DNA of 64,000 nucleotides from Bacillota bacterium (GTDB lineage: Bacteria > Bacillota > Sulfobacillia > JAJZYS01 > JAJZLH01). How positions within the stretch are numbered: position 1 is the stretch's first letter; each line of letters starts with the position of its first letter. The stretch lies in the NCBI GenBank assembly GCA_021850485.1, contig JAJZLY010000025.1, positions 50,249-114,248 of the forward strand, given 5' to 3'. This document shows, piece by piece, positions 1-8,532 of this stretch. The translations under genes were made by a program, and so were the position numbers. The notes under the pieces were generated by a model that was not told the DNA's origin, made no database searches, and saw only the letters and a program-made list of their open reading frames with translations.

Positions 1-150
1 CAGGAGATCGCCCGTCGGGATGAGAAAGACAGCGACCGACCGGTAGGCCCACTGCGAGTGGCACCGCACGCCGTGGTGGTGGACACCACCGCCCTGACAG
101 TGGAGGAGGTCGTCGACCGCTTGGTGAACATCGTGCGGCCGTTGGCGTGA
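1..150 (+). CDS. cmk: Cytidylate kinase, C-terminal end (partial)
   Basis: Only the last 49 codons are in the window; the frame is open from base 1 to the TGA at 148-150. The residues RRDEKDSDRPVGPL, then a VVDTT segment and a helix EEVVDRLV, match the C-terminus of CMP/dCMP kinases, which phosphorylate CMP to CDP. The DS-R-PL block belongs to the nucleotide-binding end of the fold. The stop overlaps the next start (TGATG), so it is probably translationally coupled to the acyltransferase. The cmk-plsC-S1-der order is common in Bacillota and supports the call. Confidence 0.8.
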   Translation, partial: QEIARRDEKDSDRPVGPLRVAPHAVVVDTTALTVEEVVDRLVNIVRPLA

Positions 151-752
151 TGCGCATCCCCAAGGGTGAAGGCATTGGTCTCACCTACAGCGTGATCTGG
201 ACCGGGGCCCGCATCTTGTTCGGCATCTTGTTTTCGATCCGGGTAGAAGGGCTTGAGCACGTTCCGGCCAGCGGACCTGCCATCATCTCGCCGAACCACC
301 GCACGGCCTGGGACCCGCCGGTGGTCTCCACGCTGATCACCCGGCCGCTTCGGCACATGGCTAAGGCCGAGTTGTTCCCTTGGCTGGGGTTTGTCTTACA
401 CCGAATCGGCACCTATCCGGTGCGGCGCCAGGCCGTTGACATGCACGCGATCCGGCACAGTCTGACCTTGTTGCGCGCCGGCCGGCTGATTTGCATTTTC
501 CCCGAGGGCACTCGAAATCGCAGCGGCCAACTCGGGCCAGCCAAGAGCGGTGCGGCCCGGCTCAGCGTTCAGACGGGAGCCCCCGTGATCCCAGTCGGCA
601 TCTCCGGTCACTACGGTTTACGCCAGCGGGTGACCTTCCGCTTCGGCCCGCCGGTCACCCTGCACGACGATGACCAAGACGACAAGCGGATCATGGATGC
701 CATCGCCGGGCTGATCGCAGGAGGGCCGCCCACACCGCCGCCCCTGGCCTGA
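150..752 (+). CDS. plsC: 1-acyl-sn-glycerol-3-phosphate acyltransferase
   Basis: This is a 200-residue protein of the PlsC/LPLAT family, which acylates lysophosphatidic acid to phosphatidic acid at the membrane. The catalytic NHRTAWD block (HX4D, His50 and Asp55), the FPEGTR phosphate-binding motif near residues 117-122 and the PVIPVGI segment are all present. A hydrophobic stretch at about residues 12-30 could act as a membrane anchor. I chose the ATG at 150 because it overlaps the cmk stop; an in-frame GTG at 147 is possible. The length is normal for the family. Confidence 0.93.
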   Translation: MRIPKGEGIGLTYSVIWTGARILFGILFSIRVEGLEHVPASGPAIISPNHRTAWDPPVVSTLITRPLRHMAKAELFPWLGFVLHRIGTYPVRRQAVDMHAIRHSLTLLRAGRLICIFPEGTRNRSGQLGPAKSGAARLSVQTGAPVIPVGISGHYGLRQRVTFRFGPPVTLHDDDQDDKRIMDAIAGLIAGGPPTPPPLA

Positions 753-868
753 TTTGACATCCCGCCGGCCCCCACCTATGATGAGTCGGTAGCCCCACGG
801 TACTCGCAACGGCCACCCGATTCAGACCATCGACGGCGACAAGCGGTCACGGTTGTGAGAACGGATCA

Positions 869-892
869 GGGGCTGTAAAGCCCCCGTTTTTT
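869..892 (+). terminator. Rho-independent terminator before the S1-protein gene
   Basis: GGGGCT (869-874), loop GTAA and AGCCCC (879-884) form a perfect 6-bp GC-rich stem, followed by CG and a T6 run, then a second T5 run. It ends the cmk-plsC transcript. It lies only about 40 nt before the start of the S1-domain gene, so it could also act as an attenuator for that gene, but nothing in the sequence shows an alternative antiterminator. Confidence 0.65.
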
Positions 893-929
893 GTTTTTGG
901 CCAACGTCCTGGAAGGTGAGGCGGACACA

Positions 930-2294
930 GTGGAATCAACCAACGAGTCCCCGGTCGACGGCACCTTGCCGTTGGGCCCAGACGAAAAGGCGATCGAGCA
1001 GACGCCCGAGTCGGCGTCTAGCGAAGCCTCCGTCCCCGAGGCCGTTTCTACTAAGCCTGCGCCAGCCAAGAAGAAGGCAAGCAAGGCGGCCGCCAAGGAT
1101 GCGGTCGCGCCTGAGTCGGAACCGGTGGCCGCTGACCTGGAGGTTCAATCCGCGCTGGACGCTGAAGTGCCGACCATCCAGCCCGGCGATCTGGTCGAGG
1201 GCAAAGTGGTTGAGTTGCACGCAGATCACGCCTTGGTCGATGTCGGGTACAAGTCTGAGGGATTCCTGCCCTTGGACGAGATCTCCCACCAGCCGATCAC
1301 CCATCCCAAAGAGGCTCTCGCTGTCGGCGACGTGATCCAAGTCCTGGTCCTGCGTAACGACGGTGAAGAAGATGTCCTGCGCCTATCCAAGCGGCGAGCC
1401 GACGAGCGGGCCGTCTACGAACAGTTGCAAGAGGCGATGGCCGCCAAGACCATCTTGGAGGCGCCAGTGACCGAGGTGGTCAAGGGCGGCCTGGTGGTCA
1501 ACGTCGGCATCCGCGGTTTTGTACCCGCCTCCCAGGTAGAGCGGGGCTTCATTGAGGACCTCAGCGGTTACGCTGGCCAAACACTGCGCTTGCAAGTGAT
1601 TGAGGTGGATCGCCGCAAACGGCGGGTCATCTTGTCCCACCGCAAGGTGGTCGAGGCCGAGCGGGCCCAAGTCAAAGGGAAGTTGTGGGACACACTGGCC
1701 GAAGGGCAGCGGCTGAGCGGACGGGTGAAGAGCCTGACCGACTTCGGTGCCTTTATCGACCTGGGCGGCGTCGACGGTCTACTGCACATTTCGGAGATGA
1801 GCTGGAGCCGGGTGCGTCACCCTTCCGAGGTGCTGAAAGAAGGGGAGACGGTCGAGGTGGCCGTCTTGCGGTTAGACCGCGAGAAGGGTCGGGTATCGCT
1901 CGGCCTCAAACAGGTGCATGCCAACCCCTGGCAGGACATCGACCGCCGCTTCCCAGAGGGCTCGATCGTCAAGGGCGAGGTGGCCCGGCTCACCCCGTTC
2001 GGCGCCTTCATCAGCCTGGAGCCAGGTGTAGACGGATTGGTCCACATCAGCCATCTCAGCGACGAGCGGATTGAACGTCCGGATGAGGTGGTCAAGATTG
2101 GCGACCAGATCCGGGTCAAGGTGCTGCGGGTCGATCCCGATCTGCAGCGCATCTCGCTGAGCCTCAAGGAAGTGGCAGGCCCTGGGGTGGCAACTGTCTC
2201 CAGCCGGTCGGCCGGGGAGTCAAAAGCCACCATCGCCGACCTGTTGGACGAGGAGACCAAGCAGACCCTGGAGTCTGGCGAAGACGCCGACTAG
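930..2294 (+). CDS. rpsA: S1 RNA-binding domain protein (30S ribosomal protein S1 homologue)
   Basis: This 454-residue protein has four S1 domains after an acidic, Ala/Lys-rich N-terminal extension of about 70 residues. The domains begin roughly at PGDLVEGKV, TILEAPVTEVV, EGQRLSGRV and EGSIVKGEV. The third and fourth carry the strong DFGAFIDL/PFGAFISL and GLLHIS/GLVHIS signatures and are the best RNA binders. Four-domain S1 proteins are typical of Gram-positive bacteria, where they bind mRNA on the 30S subunit. The GTG at 930 has GGAAGGTGAGG just upstream and was preferred to a TTG at 891 that lies inside the terminator T-run. Position between plsC and der matches Bacillota. Confidence 0.88.
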   Translation: MESTNESPVDGTLPLGPDEKAIEQTPESASSEASVPEAVSTKPAPAKKKASKAAAKDAVAPESEPVAADLEVQSALDAEVPTIQPGDLVEGKVVELHADHALVDVGYKSEGFLPLDEISHQPITHPKEALAVGDVIQVLVLRNDGEEDVLRLSKRRADERAVYEQLQEAMAAKTILEAPVTEVVKGGLVVNVGIRGFVPASQVERGFIEDLSGYAGQTLRLQVIEVDRRKRRVILSHRKVVEAERAQVKGKLWDTLAEGQRLSGRVKSLTDFGAFIDLGGVDGLLHISEMSWSRVRHPSEVLKEGETVEVAVLRLDREKGRVSLGLKQVHANPWQDIDRRFPEGSIVKGEVARLTPFGAFISLEPGVDGLVHISHLSDERIERPDEVVKIGDQIRVKVLRVDPDLQRISLSLKEVAGPGVATVSSRSAGESKATIADLLDEETKQTLESGEDAD

Positions 2295-2297
2295 GGT

Positions 2298-2600
2298 CTA
2301 CGACCCCTGGTCGTGCTCCGCAACCTGTGATGCCTTTGGGAAACGGTCGGGCTGCAACACCGGGGCCTCGACCGTTTCCGGTTCGTGGCCCAAGGCCGCC
2401 CGTTGCAGCCGGCCGTACACCTGGGGTGAGAAGGCGTCGTAGAGATCGAATACCTTGGCCACCAGCACCGGCGGACCGACCTTGGCCCGCACCGATTTGG
2501 TCAGGCCCAACTCTCGCAAGGTGACCAGCCGGCGGCCGTCTCGGTCGGCAAAGTCGAAGTGGACCACGGTCCAGTCGGCCACGGGCGACCTCCTTCGCAT
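2298..2600 (-). CDS. Hypothetical protein, 100 aa
   Basis: A short minus-strand gene sits between the S1-protein gene and der, both on the plus strand. AGGAGAGGTG lies 7 nt before its ATG, which argues that it is translated. The protein begins with a basic MRRR stretch, then a compact block with a possible beta-hairpin (WTVVHFDFADRDGRRLVTL), and ends in a charged tail. I recognise no domain. It ends three bases from the S1 gene stop, so the two genes converge. The start region overlaps the likely der promoter. Confidence 0.5.
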   Translation of the reverse strand: MRRRSPVADWTVVHFDFADRDGRRLVTLRELGLTKSVRAKVGPPVLVAKVFDLYDAFSPQVYGRLQRAALGHEPETVEAPVLQPDRFPKASQVAEHDQGS

Positions 2601-2668
2601 CAGTGAACACCTCTCCTAGACCATAGCCAATTTGGCGATATCCGACCAGCGAAAAGGAGGAGCTTGAG

Positions 2669-3997
2669 GTGGCCCTGCCGCTTGTGTCGATCGTCGGTCG
2701 GCCCAACGTGGGCAAGTCCACCTTGTTCAACCGGCTGGTCAGCCAGCAGGTGGCCTTGGTCGAAGACCTGCCAGGCGTCACCCGCGACCGGCTGATGCGT
2801 GAGACCAGTTGGTTGGAGCGGCCGTTCATGGTGGCCGACACCGGCGGACTGGCCGGGGAAGAACTAGGCCCATGGACCGCTGCCGTACGCCAGCAGGTGG
2901 AGGCAGCGATCGCCGAGAGTGCGCTGGTGGTGATGGTGATCGACGCCCGCACCGGTGTGCTGGCTGAGGACCAAGAGGTGGCCGAACTGGTCCGCCGCAC
3001 CGCCCGATCAGTGCTGCTGGTCGCCAACAAGGTGGAATCTCTGAAGGTCGACATCTCGGACGGCTATCGGCTGGGACTGGGCGAGCCGCTACCCGTCTCC
3101 GCTGCCCACGGTCTCGGCGTCGGCGATCTGCTGGACGCCATCATCAGCCACCTGCCCGAGGGCGAGGCCCCGCAGGCGGACGAGGCCAGCTTGCGGCTGG
3201 CCATCTTGGGCCGCCCCAACACCGGGAAATCCACCTTGCTGAATCGGCTGCTCGGCGAAGAGCGCAGTGTGGTCAGCACGGCGCCTGGCACCACCGTCGA
3301 CCCGGTGGACGCCCTGTTCCACTATCAGAACCAGACCTGGGTGCTGGTCGATACCGCCGGCGTGCGTCGGCGCAGCCGGATCAGTGCCCACCTGGAGAGC
3401 CGGATGGTGACCCGCAGCCTGGAAGTGGTGGAGCGAGCCGACCTGGCGGTATTGGTGATCGAGGCGGCAGAGGGCTTGACCGAGCAAGACGCCCGGCTGG
3501 CCCACCGCGTGATCGAACGGGGCCGGGGCCTGCTGATCGCCCTCAACAAGTGGGATCTGGTGACCGAGGAGGGCCTCAGCGAGCGGGAGGCCACCGACCG
3601 CATCCGAGAGGAACTGCCGGACATTCCGTTCGCACCGGTCAAGGCCATCTCGGCCGTGACCGGCTGGCATGTGGGCCGCCTGCTCCGCACGGTCGATTCA
3701 ATGCGACAGCAGCTGAACCACCGGGTGTCCACGCCGGATCTGACCCGGCTGATCCAGCGCCTGTTGCAAGAGGATCCGCCGCCGGCCATCGGCGGCAAGC
3801 GGCTGAAGATCTTCTACGCCACCCAGGTTGGCATCAGGCCGCCCACCTTCACTTTTTTCTGCAATCACCCGCAGGCGGTTTCCCAGGGCTATCTGCGCCA
3901 CCTGGAGCGGCGGTTGAGAGACGAGGCGGAGATGGCTGACATTCCCCTGCGCATGTACTTTCGCCGGCGTACCGGTGGCCACCGCGACGAGATCTGA
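2669..3997 (+). CDS. der: Ribosome biogenesis GTPase Der (EngA)
   Basis: This 442-residue double-GTPase is needed for maturation of the 50S subunit. The two GTP-binding domains carry GRPNVGKST (residues 10-18) and GRPNTGKST (about 180-190). Their G3 motifs are DTGG and DTAG, and their G4 motifs are ANKVE (atypical NKxE, where NKxD is usual) and LNKWD. The C-terminal KH-like domain is present (KIFYATQVGIRPP, ending in an RRR-rich tail). The GTG start has AAAGGAGG about 9 nt upstream. Length is typical. Confidence 0.96.
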   Translation: MALPLVSIVGRPNVGKSTLFNRLVSQQVALVEDLPGVTRDRLMRETSWLERPFMVADTGGLAGEELGPWTAAVRQQVEAAIAESALVVMVIDARTGVLAEDQEVAELVRRTARSVLLVANKVESLKVDISDGYRLGLGEPLPVSAAHGLGVGDLLDAIISHLPEGEAPQADEASLRLAILGRPNTGKSTLLNRLLGEERSVVSTAPGTTVDPVDALFHYQNQTWVLVDTAGVRRRSRISAHLESRMVTRSLEVVERADLAVLVIEAAEGLTEQDARLAHRVIERGRGLLIALNKWDLVTEEGLSEREATDRIREELPDIPFAPVKAISAVTGWHVGRLLRTVDSMRQQLNHRVSTPDLTRLIQRLLQEDPPPAIGGKRLKIFYATQVGIRPPTFTFFCNHPQAVSQGYLRHLERRLRDEAEMADIPLRMYFRRRTGGHRDEI

Positions 3998-4040
3998 TCG
4001 CTAGCCTGCCGCTTGGCGGTGGACTATACTGAATCTGTTG

Positions 4041-4117
4041 CGGGCTGTGGCGCAGATTGGTAGCGCGCTACCTTGGGGTGGTAGAGGTCGTGGGTTCGAA
4101 TCCCGCCAGTCCGACCA
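4041..4117 (+). tRNA. tRNA-Pro (anticodon GGG)
   Basis: The cloverleaf folds by eye. The acceptor CGGGCTG pairs with CAGTCCG, with one G-T wobble. The D stem is GCGC/GCGC. The anticodon stem CTACC/GGTAG encloses the loop TTGGGGT, giving anticodon GGG. The T arm is GTGGG-TTCGAAT-CCCGC. The 3' CCA is encoded. A TATACT box at 4025-4030 could be the -10 of its promoter. A terminator hairpin follows directly. Confidence 0.95.
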
Positions 4118-4121
4118 GTTT

Positions 4122-4149
4122 GGCCCTCGCCTGCGGGCGAGGGCCTTTT
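4122..4149 (+). terminator. Rho-independent terminator after tRNA-Pro
   Basis: A perfect 10-bp stem GGCCCTCGCC (4122-4131) and GGCGAGGGCC (4136-4145) with a TGCG loop is followed by TTTT. It ends the tRNA transcript and abuts the stop of the convergent minus-strand gene, so it may serve both. Confidence 0.8.
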
Positions 4150-4979
4150 CATCCTCCTTGCAGTCGTGCTTCTAGCCGTTTGAGCTTGTCCAGGTCCCGC
4201 TCATAGGCGATCAGCACCCGGTCGGCGTAAAAGGCGGCCACATCCAGAGCCCGCCCCACCGCGCTCTCGGGAACATCCAAGCCGTAGAGCTCGATCATCC
4301 ACGGGCTGCCCGCCAGCCGGTCCACGAAGCCGTGGGCGATGTCTTCCACCCAATAAGTGGTGGAGTAGGTGAGATCGTAGATCGGCGTGATGAAGGCATC
4401 CACCAGGCTCTTCAGGAGGTCCACGTTAAGGCCGAAGCGGTCCTCCAAGTGTCCGGGATAGGGATCGGGGTAGAGCGTCAGATAGAGGCTGCCGGGAACG
4501 ATCTGGCGCACCTCTTCGACGAAGCTGGTCAGCGTCTGTTGACGGTAGGCGGACCAGTCTAAGCCGCTTGCCGCCATGCCGGCCACACAGGCCGGGCAGT
4601 AGCAATAGCCCTGGCGGGCATAGGTGACGTCGTCCAGCCGCAGGTCCGAGCCGCCGCTGGCCTCCAGCGCTCGGCGCACCCAGTCACGAGCCAGTTGCCG
4701 TACCGCCGGCTGACTGGGGCAGATGGCGGTCCAGTCGAAGTAGCGACTGGCGCGGGTGGCGGGCGTGCCGGCTTGGTCGATTTGGATCCACTCCGGGTGG
4801 GCTTTGCCCAGTCGGTTGTCGCCAAAACAAGAGACCATCGGGATGGCGCCCAGTGGCTGGGCGACCCAGGCGCCGCTGACGTCCTTGACCTCCCAGAAGG
4901 CAGGGGAGAAGGCCCCCACATGCTCCTTGTAGCGGGTGACGACGCCTAAGCGTCTGGCATTGGCGCCAGCTTCACTCAC
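4149..4979 (-). CDS. Hypothetical glycosidase-like TIM-barrel protein
   Basis: This is a 276-residue protein with no signal peptide. Segments such as FDWTAICPS, LRLDDVTYARQGYCYCPAC and LYLTLYPDPYPG resemble strand-loop pieces of glycoside-hydrolase-like TIM barrels; the DD in LRLDDVTY and the CYCPAC motif could be catalytic and metal-binding, respectively. I cannot name the family. The GTG start at 4979 overlaps the stop of the upstream acetyltransferase (GTGA), indicating a coupled two-gene operon; a longer in-frame reading back to 5021 would overlap that gene by 46 bases and is less likely. Confidence 0.55.
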   Translation of the reverse strand: MSEAGANARRLGVVTRYKEHVGAFSPAFWEVKDVSGAWVAQPLGAIPMVSCFGDNRLGKAHPEWIQIDQAGTPATRASRYFDWTAICPSQPAVRQLARDWVRRALEASGGSDLRLDDVTYARQGYCYCPACVAGMAASGLDWSAYRQQTLTSFVEEVRQIVPGSLYLTLYPDPYPGHLEDRFGLNVDLLKSLVDAFITPIYDLTYSTTYWVEDIAHGFVDRLAGSPWMIELYGLDVPESAVGRALDVAAFYADRVLIAYERDLDKLKRLEARLQGG

Positions 4980-5578
4980 TGGCCGAGCCTGGCCAGCAGC
5001 CTGGCCTCCACGGCTGGCCACTGATCGGCGGTGATGGAAAACAGCGTGGTATCCCGAGAAGAGCCGTCTGGCCGCACCTGGTAGGCGCGTAGCGTGCCCT
5101 CGTAGATCGCCCCCAGCTTCCTGATGCCGGCCTGCGAATGCACGTTGAGGGCATCAGTCTTCAACTGGACGCGGCGGGCCTGCCACTGCGCGAACGCATA
5201 GCGCAACAGGAGCAACTTGGTCTCAGGATTGACCTTTGTGCCCCAGACCCGTGGGTGGTACCAGGTACCGCCTATCTCCAGACGATGATTAGGCCGGCTC
5301 ACCTCCAGATACCGGCTGGAGCCGATGACTTGGCCATCGGCCAGAAGCCGGACCGCAAACGCCGATCCAGTACCAGCCTGACGATAGGCGAGCGCTGTCC
5401 GCACATAGGCATCGACCGCACTGCGGCTGTCCAGCCGCTCCAGCATCAGGGGCCAGATCTCAGCTGCCTGAGCCGCGCCCCACAGTTCCTGGATGTGCGC
5501 CTCGGCCAGTGGTTCGAGCCTGACCAGGCGGCCCTCTAGGACTCCCGGATCCGGACAGTCGACCAACGTCACGGTCAT
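4976..5578 (-). CDS. GNAT family N-acetyltransferase (RimJ/RimL type)
   Basis: A 200-residue acetyltransferase. The N-terminal LEGRLVRLEPL strand and the later VNPETKLLLLRYAF and VQLKTDALNVHSQAGIRKLGAIYEGTLR blocks are characteristic of the RimJ/RimL branch, in which acetyl-CoA donates to an amino group. The family QxxGxG loop is replaced by a divergent WGTKVNPETK segment. The ATG at 5578 follows a GGGGGG stretch; an upstream in-frame start at 5650 lacks a ribosome binding site. It is coupled to the downstream glycosidase-like gene. The substrate is not predictable. Confidence 0.8.
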   Translation of the reverse strand: MTVTLVDCPDPGVLEGRLVRLEPLAEAHIQELWGAAQAAEIWPLMLERLDSRSAVDAYVRTALAYRQAGTGSAFAVRLLADGQVIGSSRYLEVSRPNHRLEIGGTWYHPRVWGTKVNPETKLLLLRYAFAQWQARRVQLKTDALNVHSQAGIRKLGAIYEGTLRAYQVRPDGSSRDTTLFSITADQWPAVEARLLARLGQ

Positions 5579-5887
5579 CCCCCCGACATCATGTGATACA
5601 GACGGCCTGTCCTGGCCGTCGATGGGACTGGGCGGCAACGAAGGGGACAAGCACGGTAGGCGGCGCCGGTAGTTCAGGGCGCGATACCTCTAAGGAACTA
5701 TGTACGAATTAGCGTATCTCAGGGCCGGAGCTGGGAGAAGAGGTCACGGCACAGACAGCGGCAGGGACACACGATCTCGCCACTGAACCGATGTCACGGC
5801 CAGCCCGGTGGTGGGAACCAATGCGCCAGGCTGAGGATCTCACCGATAGGACGTGTGCGGACAATCCTGGCCGAGGGAGGATGGAAC
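5579..5887. other. Intergenic region between divergent genes
   Basis: About 309 bases separate the acetyltransferase start from the lipoprotein start. The locally AT-richer stretch around 5690-5720 could hold divergent promoters, but I cannot place convincing -35/-10 pairs. No gene or structured RNA is evident. Confidence 0.4.
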
Positions 5888-7084
5888 ATGCGCTCTGTGC
5901 CCAACATGCGAGCCGCAGCCGGCATCGTGCTCGCTGCGCTCACCTTCCTACTCACGGCATGTGGAGCGAATCTAAGTGCGTCTGCACCCAGAACATCTGG
6001 GCCCGTCGTCAGAATCGCCGGGACGGCTGTCACCATCACTGCGTCGTTTTTCCTAAACTCCACCGATGGTTGGGCGGTGGGTACATTTCTGGGCAACAGC
6101 GGGCTCACAGCAAACTTCCTTGTGCGCACCACGAATGGTGGTCGGTCTTGGGCTCAGTTGTCTACCGGCAACATCCAGATAACTGACCTGCAGTTCATTA
6201 CTCCCGAGGTGGGGTTCGCCTTGGCGTCAGCGGGTGAGCAATCGGTTTCTGTCTGGCGCTCGACCAACGCAGGCGCTTCCTGGCGACAGATTTTCTCCTT
6301 CCCGGCCTCGCCCGGCCCGAGCGCTTTCACGGTCCTCCATTTTACGAGCCCTGCTTGGGGCTTTGCCTCACAGGGCCGTTCGGTGGTGTTCATCACCGGA
6401 GATGGAACGCAGTTGTCGCCACATCTCATCAGTGGTCCCACCCAACCGCTCCTCACCGTATTCCAGAATCCAGCCAATGCCATTGTGGTTGGCGCTGAGA
6501 GCATCTCGACTGTGACTTCAACAAGTCTCGCCCCAAGCGTCGTTGCCGTGGTCGCTCATCGCACTTACCGTCTGCCGGAGGCCACTGTTGCCTTCGCGGT
6601 GGCCCGTGGTTATAGCGATCCGATCCTGTCCGCTTCGGTCGCCGACTGGGGAGCCAGTCGGGTTTGGGTGACGTTGCAACTAAACCGTTGCTCGACCGCC
6701 AGTTGTCCCAGTCTGCTCTTGCAGTCGGCCAACGCTGGCGGCTCCTGGCAGGTACTCAGCCAAGCCGGTGACTCGCTCATCCCCGGTATCACTGCCCAAG
6801 AGGAGAGGGACATGGCGACCGCAAGCCTGATCGCCACTAGTCCGGCAAATCTGATCGGTACCTCAGTCGGCCAGTTCCTGGTCGGGAGTTCAAACTCGGG
6901 CGATTCCTGGAGCACCCTCAGCACCATGGCCCTGGGCCTGGCGGATGGCAATGCGTTCGTCCCACTTGGAGCCGATCACTTCGTCGTCACGACGGCTGAC
7001 CGGATCTTCCTCGTCTCTCGCAGCTTCAAGGTCTGGCGGACGCTCTTGACGCTGCGGTCGAATAGGCCCTCCGGGTCACCTTGA
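5888..7084 (+). CDS. Ycf48-like beta-propeller lipoprotein 1
   Basis: A 398-residue exported lipoprotein. The N-terminus has Arg, a hydrophobic helix and the lipobox LTAC, so it should be lipidated at that Cys and anchored on the outer face of the membrane. The mature part has repeated BNR/Ycf48-type blades: a GW-V-G strand, then TTNGGRSW, STNAGASW, SANAGGSW and SSNSGDSW, each giving the S/T-x-N-x-G-x-S/T-W signature. The ATG at 5888 follows GAGGGAGGA. It is directly followed by a second lipoprotein of the same architecture. The function is unknown; such propellers usually bind proteins or glycans. Confidence 0.75.
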   Translation: MRSVPNMRAAAGIVLAALTFLLTACGANLSASAPRTSGPVVRIAGTAVTITASFFLNSTDGWAVGTFLGNSGLTANFLVRTTNGGRSWAQLSTGNIQITDLQFITPEVGFALASAGEQSVSVWRSTNAGASWRQIFSFPASPGPSAFTVLHFTSPAWGFASQGRSVVFITGDGTQLSPHLISGPTQPLLTVFQNPANAIVVGAESISTVTSTSLAPSVVAVVAHRTYRLPEATVAFAVARGYSDPILSASVADWGASRVWVTLQLNRCSTASCPSLLLQSANAGGSWQVLSQAGDSLIPGITAQEERDMATASLIATSPANLIGTSVGQFLVGSSNSGDSWSTLSTMALGLADGNAFVPLGADHFVVTTADRIFLVSRSFKVWRTLLTLRSNRPSGSP

Positions 7085-7281
7085 CCGGCCGCGACATCGC
7101 GCCAGACAATATGCAAGCCCCCCCGAGGGCAACTCCGAACCACCACCTGACGCATCTTCCGATCGTGACTCGTTCCTGCGAGCGTCGTACCCTGCCACGC
7201 AACGTAGCACGACTGAGACGACACGCAACGGATCCGAGATTGGGGGAGAGGCTCTTTGCGTCAGCTCTTCGTAAGCCACTC

Positions 7282-8532
7282 GTGGCAACTGTGATACGGA
7301 GCGACATCAGCAGACCAGGTCGCCAGCCTCCGTGCCTAGTCCGCCGCCTATCACCACTCACCATTGGTGTGCTCTTCCTGGGCTTGCTCTTGAGTGGGTG
7401 TGGAAGCGCCCCCCCTGCCGCTAGGCCGTTGCCGACCAAGCACCAAGTCCAGCCTGCCGAAGACCCTGCATGGCTCCAAATGTCCAGCGTCCAAGAAGGC
7501 TGGGGAGTTGCGTCAAGCGGTGCGATCCTTGTGACCAGCAATGGCGGCGAGAGCTGGGCCAAGGTCGGACCTCGACTGCCGCCGGGGTTCCAGATGCAAG
7601 GAGAGGGACTCGTCAACGCCTGGCAGCCAAACGGCGCGAACGAGTTTTTCTTCCTGAATGCTGACCAGGCCTGGGTGGCGGCTTGGTCACCAAGCGCTGT
7701 GTTGATCTTCGCCACCAAGAACCGGGGAGCAAGTTGGACGAGCAGCCGCATCTTGCTTCCGGACAATCTCGGATTTAACGACCCACTCTTCTTTACTTCC
7801 TCGCAGACCGGCTACCTCGTGATCGGACCACCGGCGATGCAGACCACGGCGATCGGCATTCTGGCCACGTCCAACGGCGGAGCTACCTGGCATGTGGCGG
7901 GCAAGGCGTCAGGTACGCCTCTGCCGCTCTCCGCGAGCCTGCCGATCACCCGGGTGATCGGCTTCTCGGCCGGTGCCATCTGGGCGGTGAACAGCTTATC
8001 GAACCCTCCTCAGCTCTTCATGAGCCGGACAGGCGGACTGTCATGGACCAAGGTGCAGGTGCCGCTTCCTGATGGCGCGGCAGCCATGTCGATCACAGCC
8101 GACGGCCTCATCTCCTCCCAATCCGGTGCACAACCTGTGGTCTTCATGTCGGCGTCATCAGATACGAGCACGGCGGTGTGGACAGCTGCACTTGGCTCGC
8201 CCGAACACCAATTAGGTAGCATGGTCTCATGGAACGCCGCATCGTTTCCGGCGCCCGGCGGGCCTGTGCCATACTCTTCGTTCGGTAGCGGCGGTGTGGT
8301 GGTGGCTGGGCCAGGCACATTGGCCGTCTCGGTTAGCGCTGGGCGGTCCTGGCAGATGGTCCAGCCTGCGTCGTCTGGGTACCTCGACGTATACGAAATT
8401 GACTTCGTGAATGTCTTGGATGGTTGGGCCCTCTCGAGCAGCAGTGGCTCACAACCCCCGAGTCCTGGTTTGTGTCGCGTTCTTCACACAACCGATGGTG
8501 GAGTCCACTGGACATGTGTCTTTCCACGCTGA
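7282..8532 (+). CDS. Ycf48-like beta-propeller lipoprotein 2
   Basis: The frame is open from 7081, but the signal peptide (RRLSPLTIGVLFLGLL) and lipobox LSGC begin only after residue 80 of that reading. The real start is therefore probably GTG 7282 or GTG 7291, neither with a strong ribosome binding site. The mature protein repeats the Ycf48/BNR blade signature: TSNGGESW, ATKNRGASW, TSNGGATW, SRTGGLSW, SAGRSW and TTDGGVHW. It is a paralogue of the upstream lipoprotein in architecture but not closely similar in sequence. Probably about 415 residues and surface-exposed. Function unknown. Confidence 0.68.
   Translation: MATVIRSDISRPGRQPPCLVRRLSPLTIGVLFLGLLLSGCGSAPPAARPLPTKHQVQPAEDPAWLQMSSVQEGWGVASSGAILVTSNGGESWAKVGPRLPPGFQMQGEGLVNAWQPNGANEFFFLNADQAWVAAWSPSAVLIFATKNRGASWTSSRILLPDNLGFNDPLFFTSSQTGYLVIGPPAMQTTAIGILATSNGGATWHVAGKASGTPLPLSASLPITRVIGFSAGAIWAVNSLSNPPQLFMSRTGGLSWTKVQVPLPDGAAAMSITADGLISSQSGAQPVVFMSASSDTSTAVWTAALGSPEHQLGSMVSWNAASFPAPGGPVPYSSFGSGGVVVAGPGTLAVSVSAGRSWQMVQPASSGYLDVYEIDFVNVLDGWALSSSSGSQPPSPGLCRVLHTTDGGVHWTCVFPR

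Noticed and set aside
5250..5275. GGGTGGTACC stretch resembling a T-box antiterminator
   Set aside because: It lies inside the acetyltransferase coding sequence with no leader structure.
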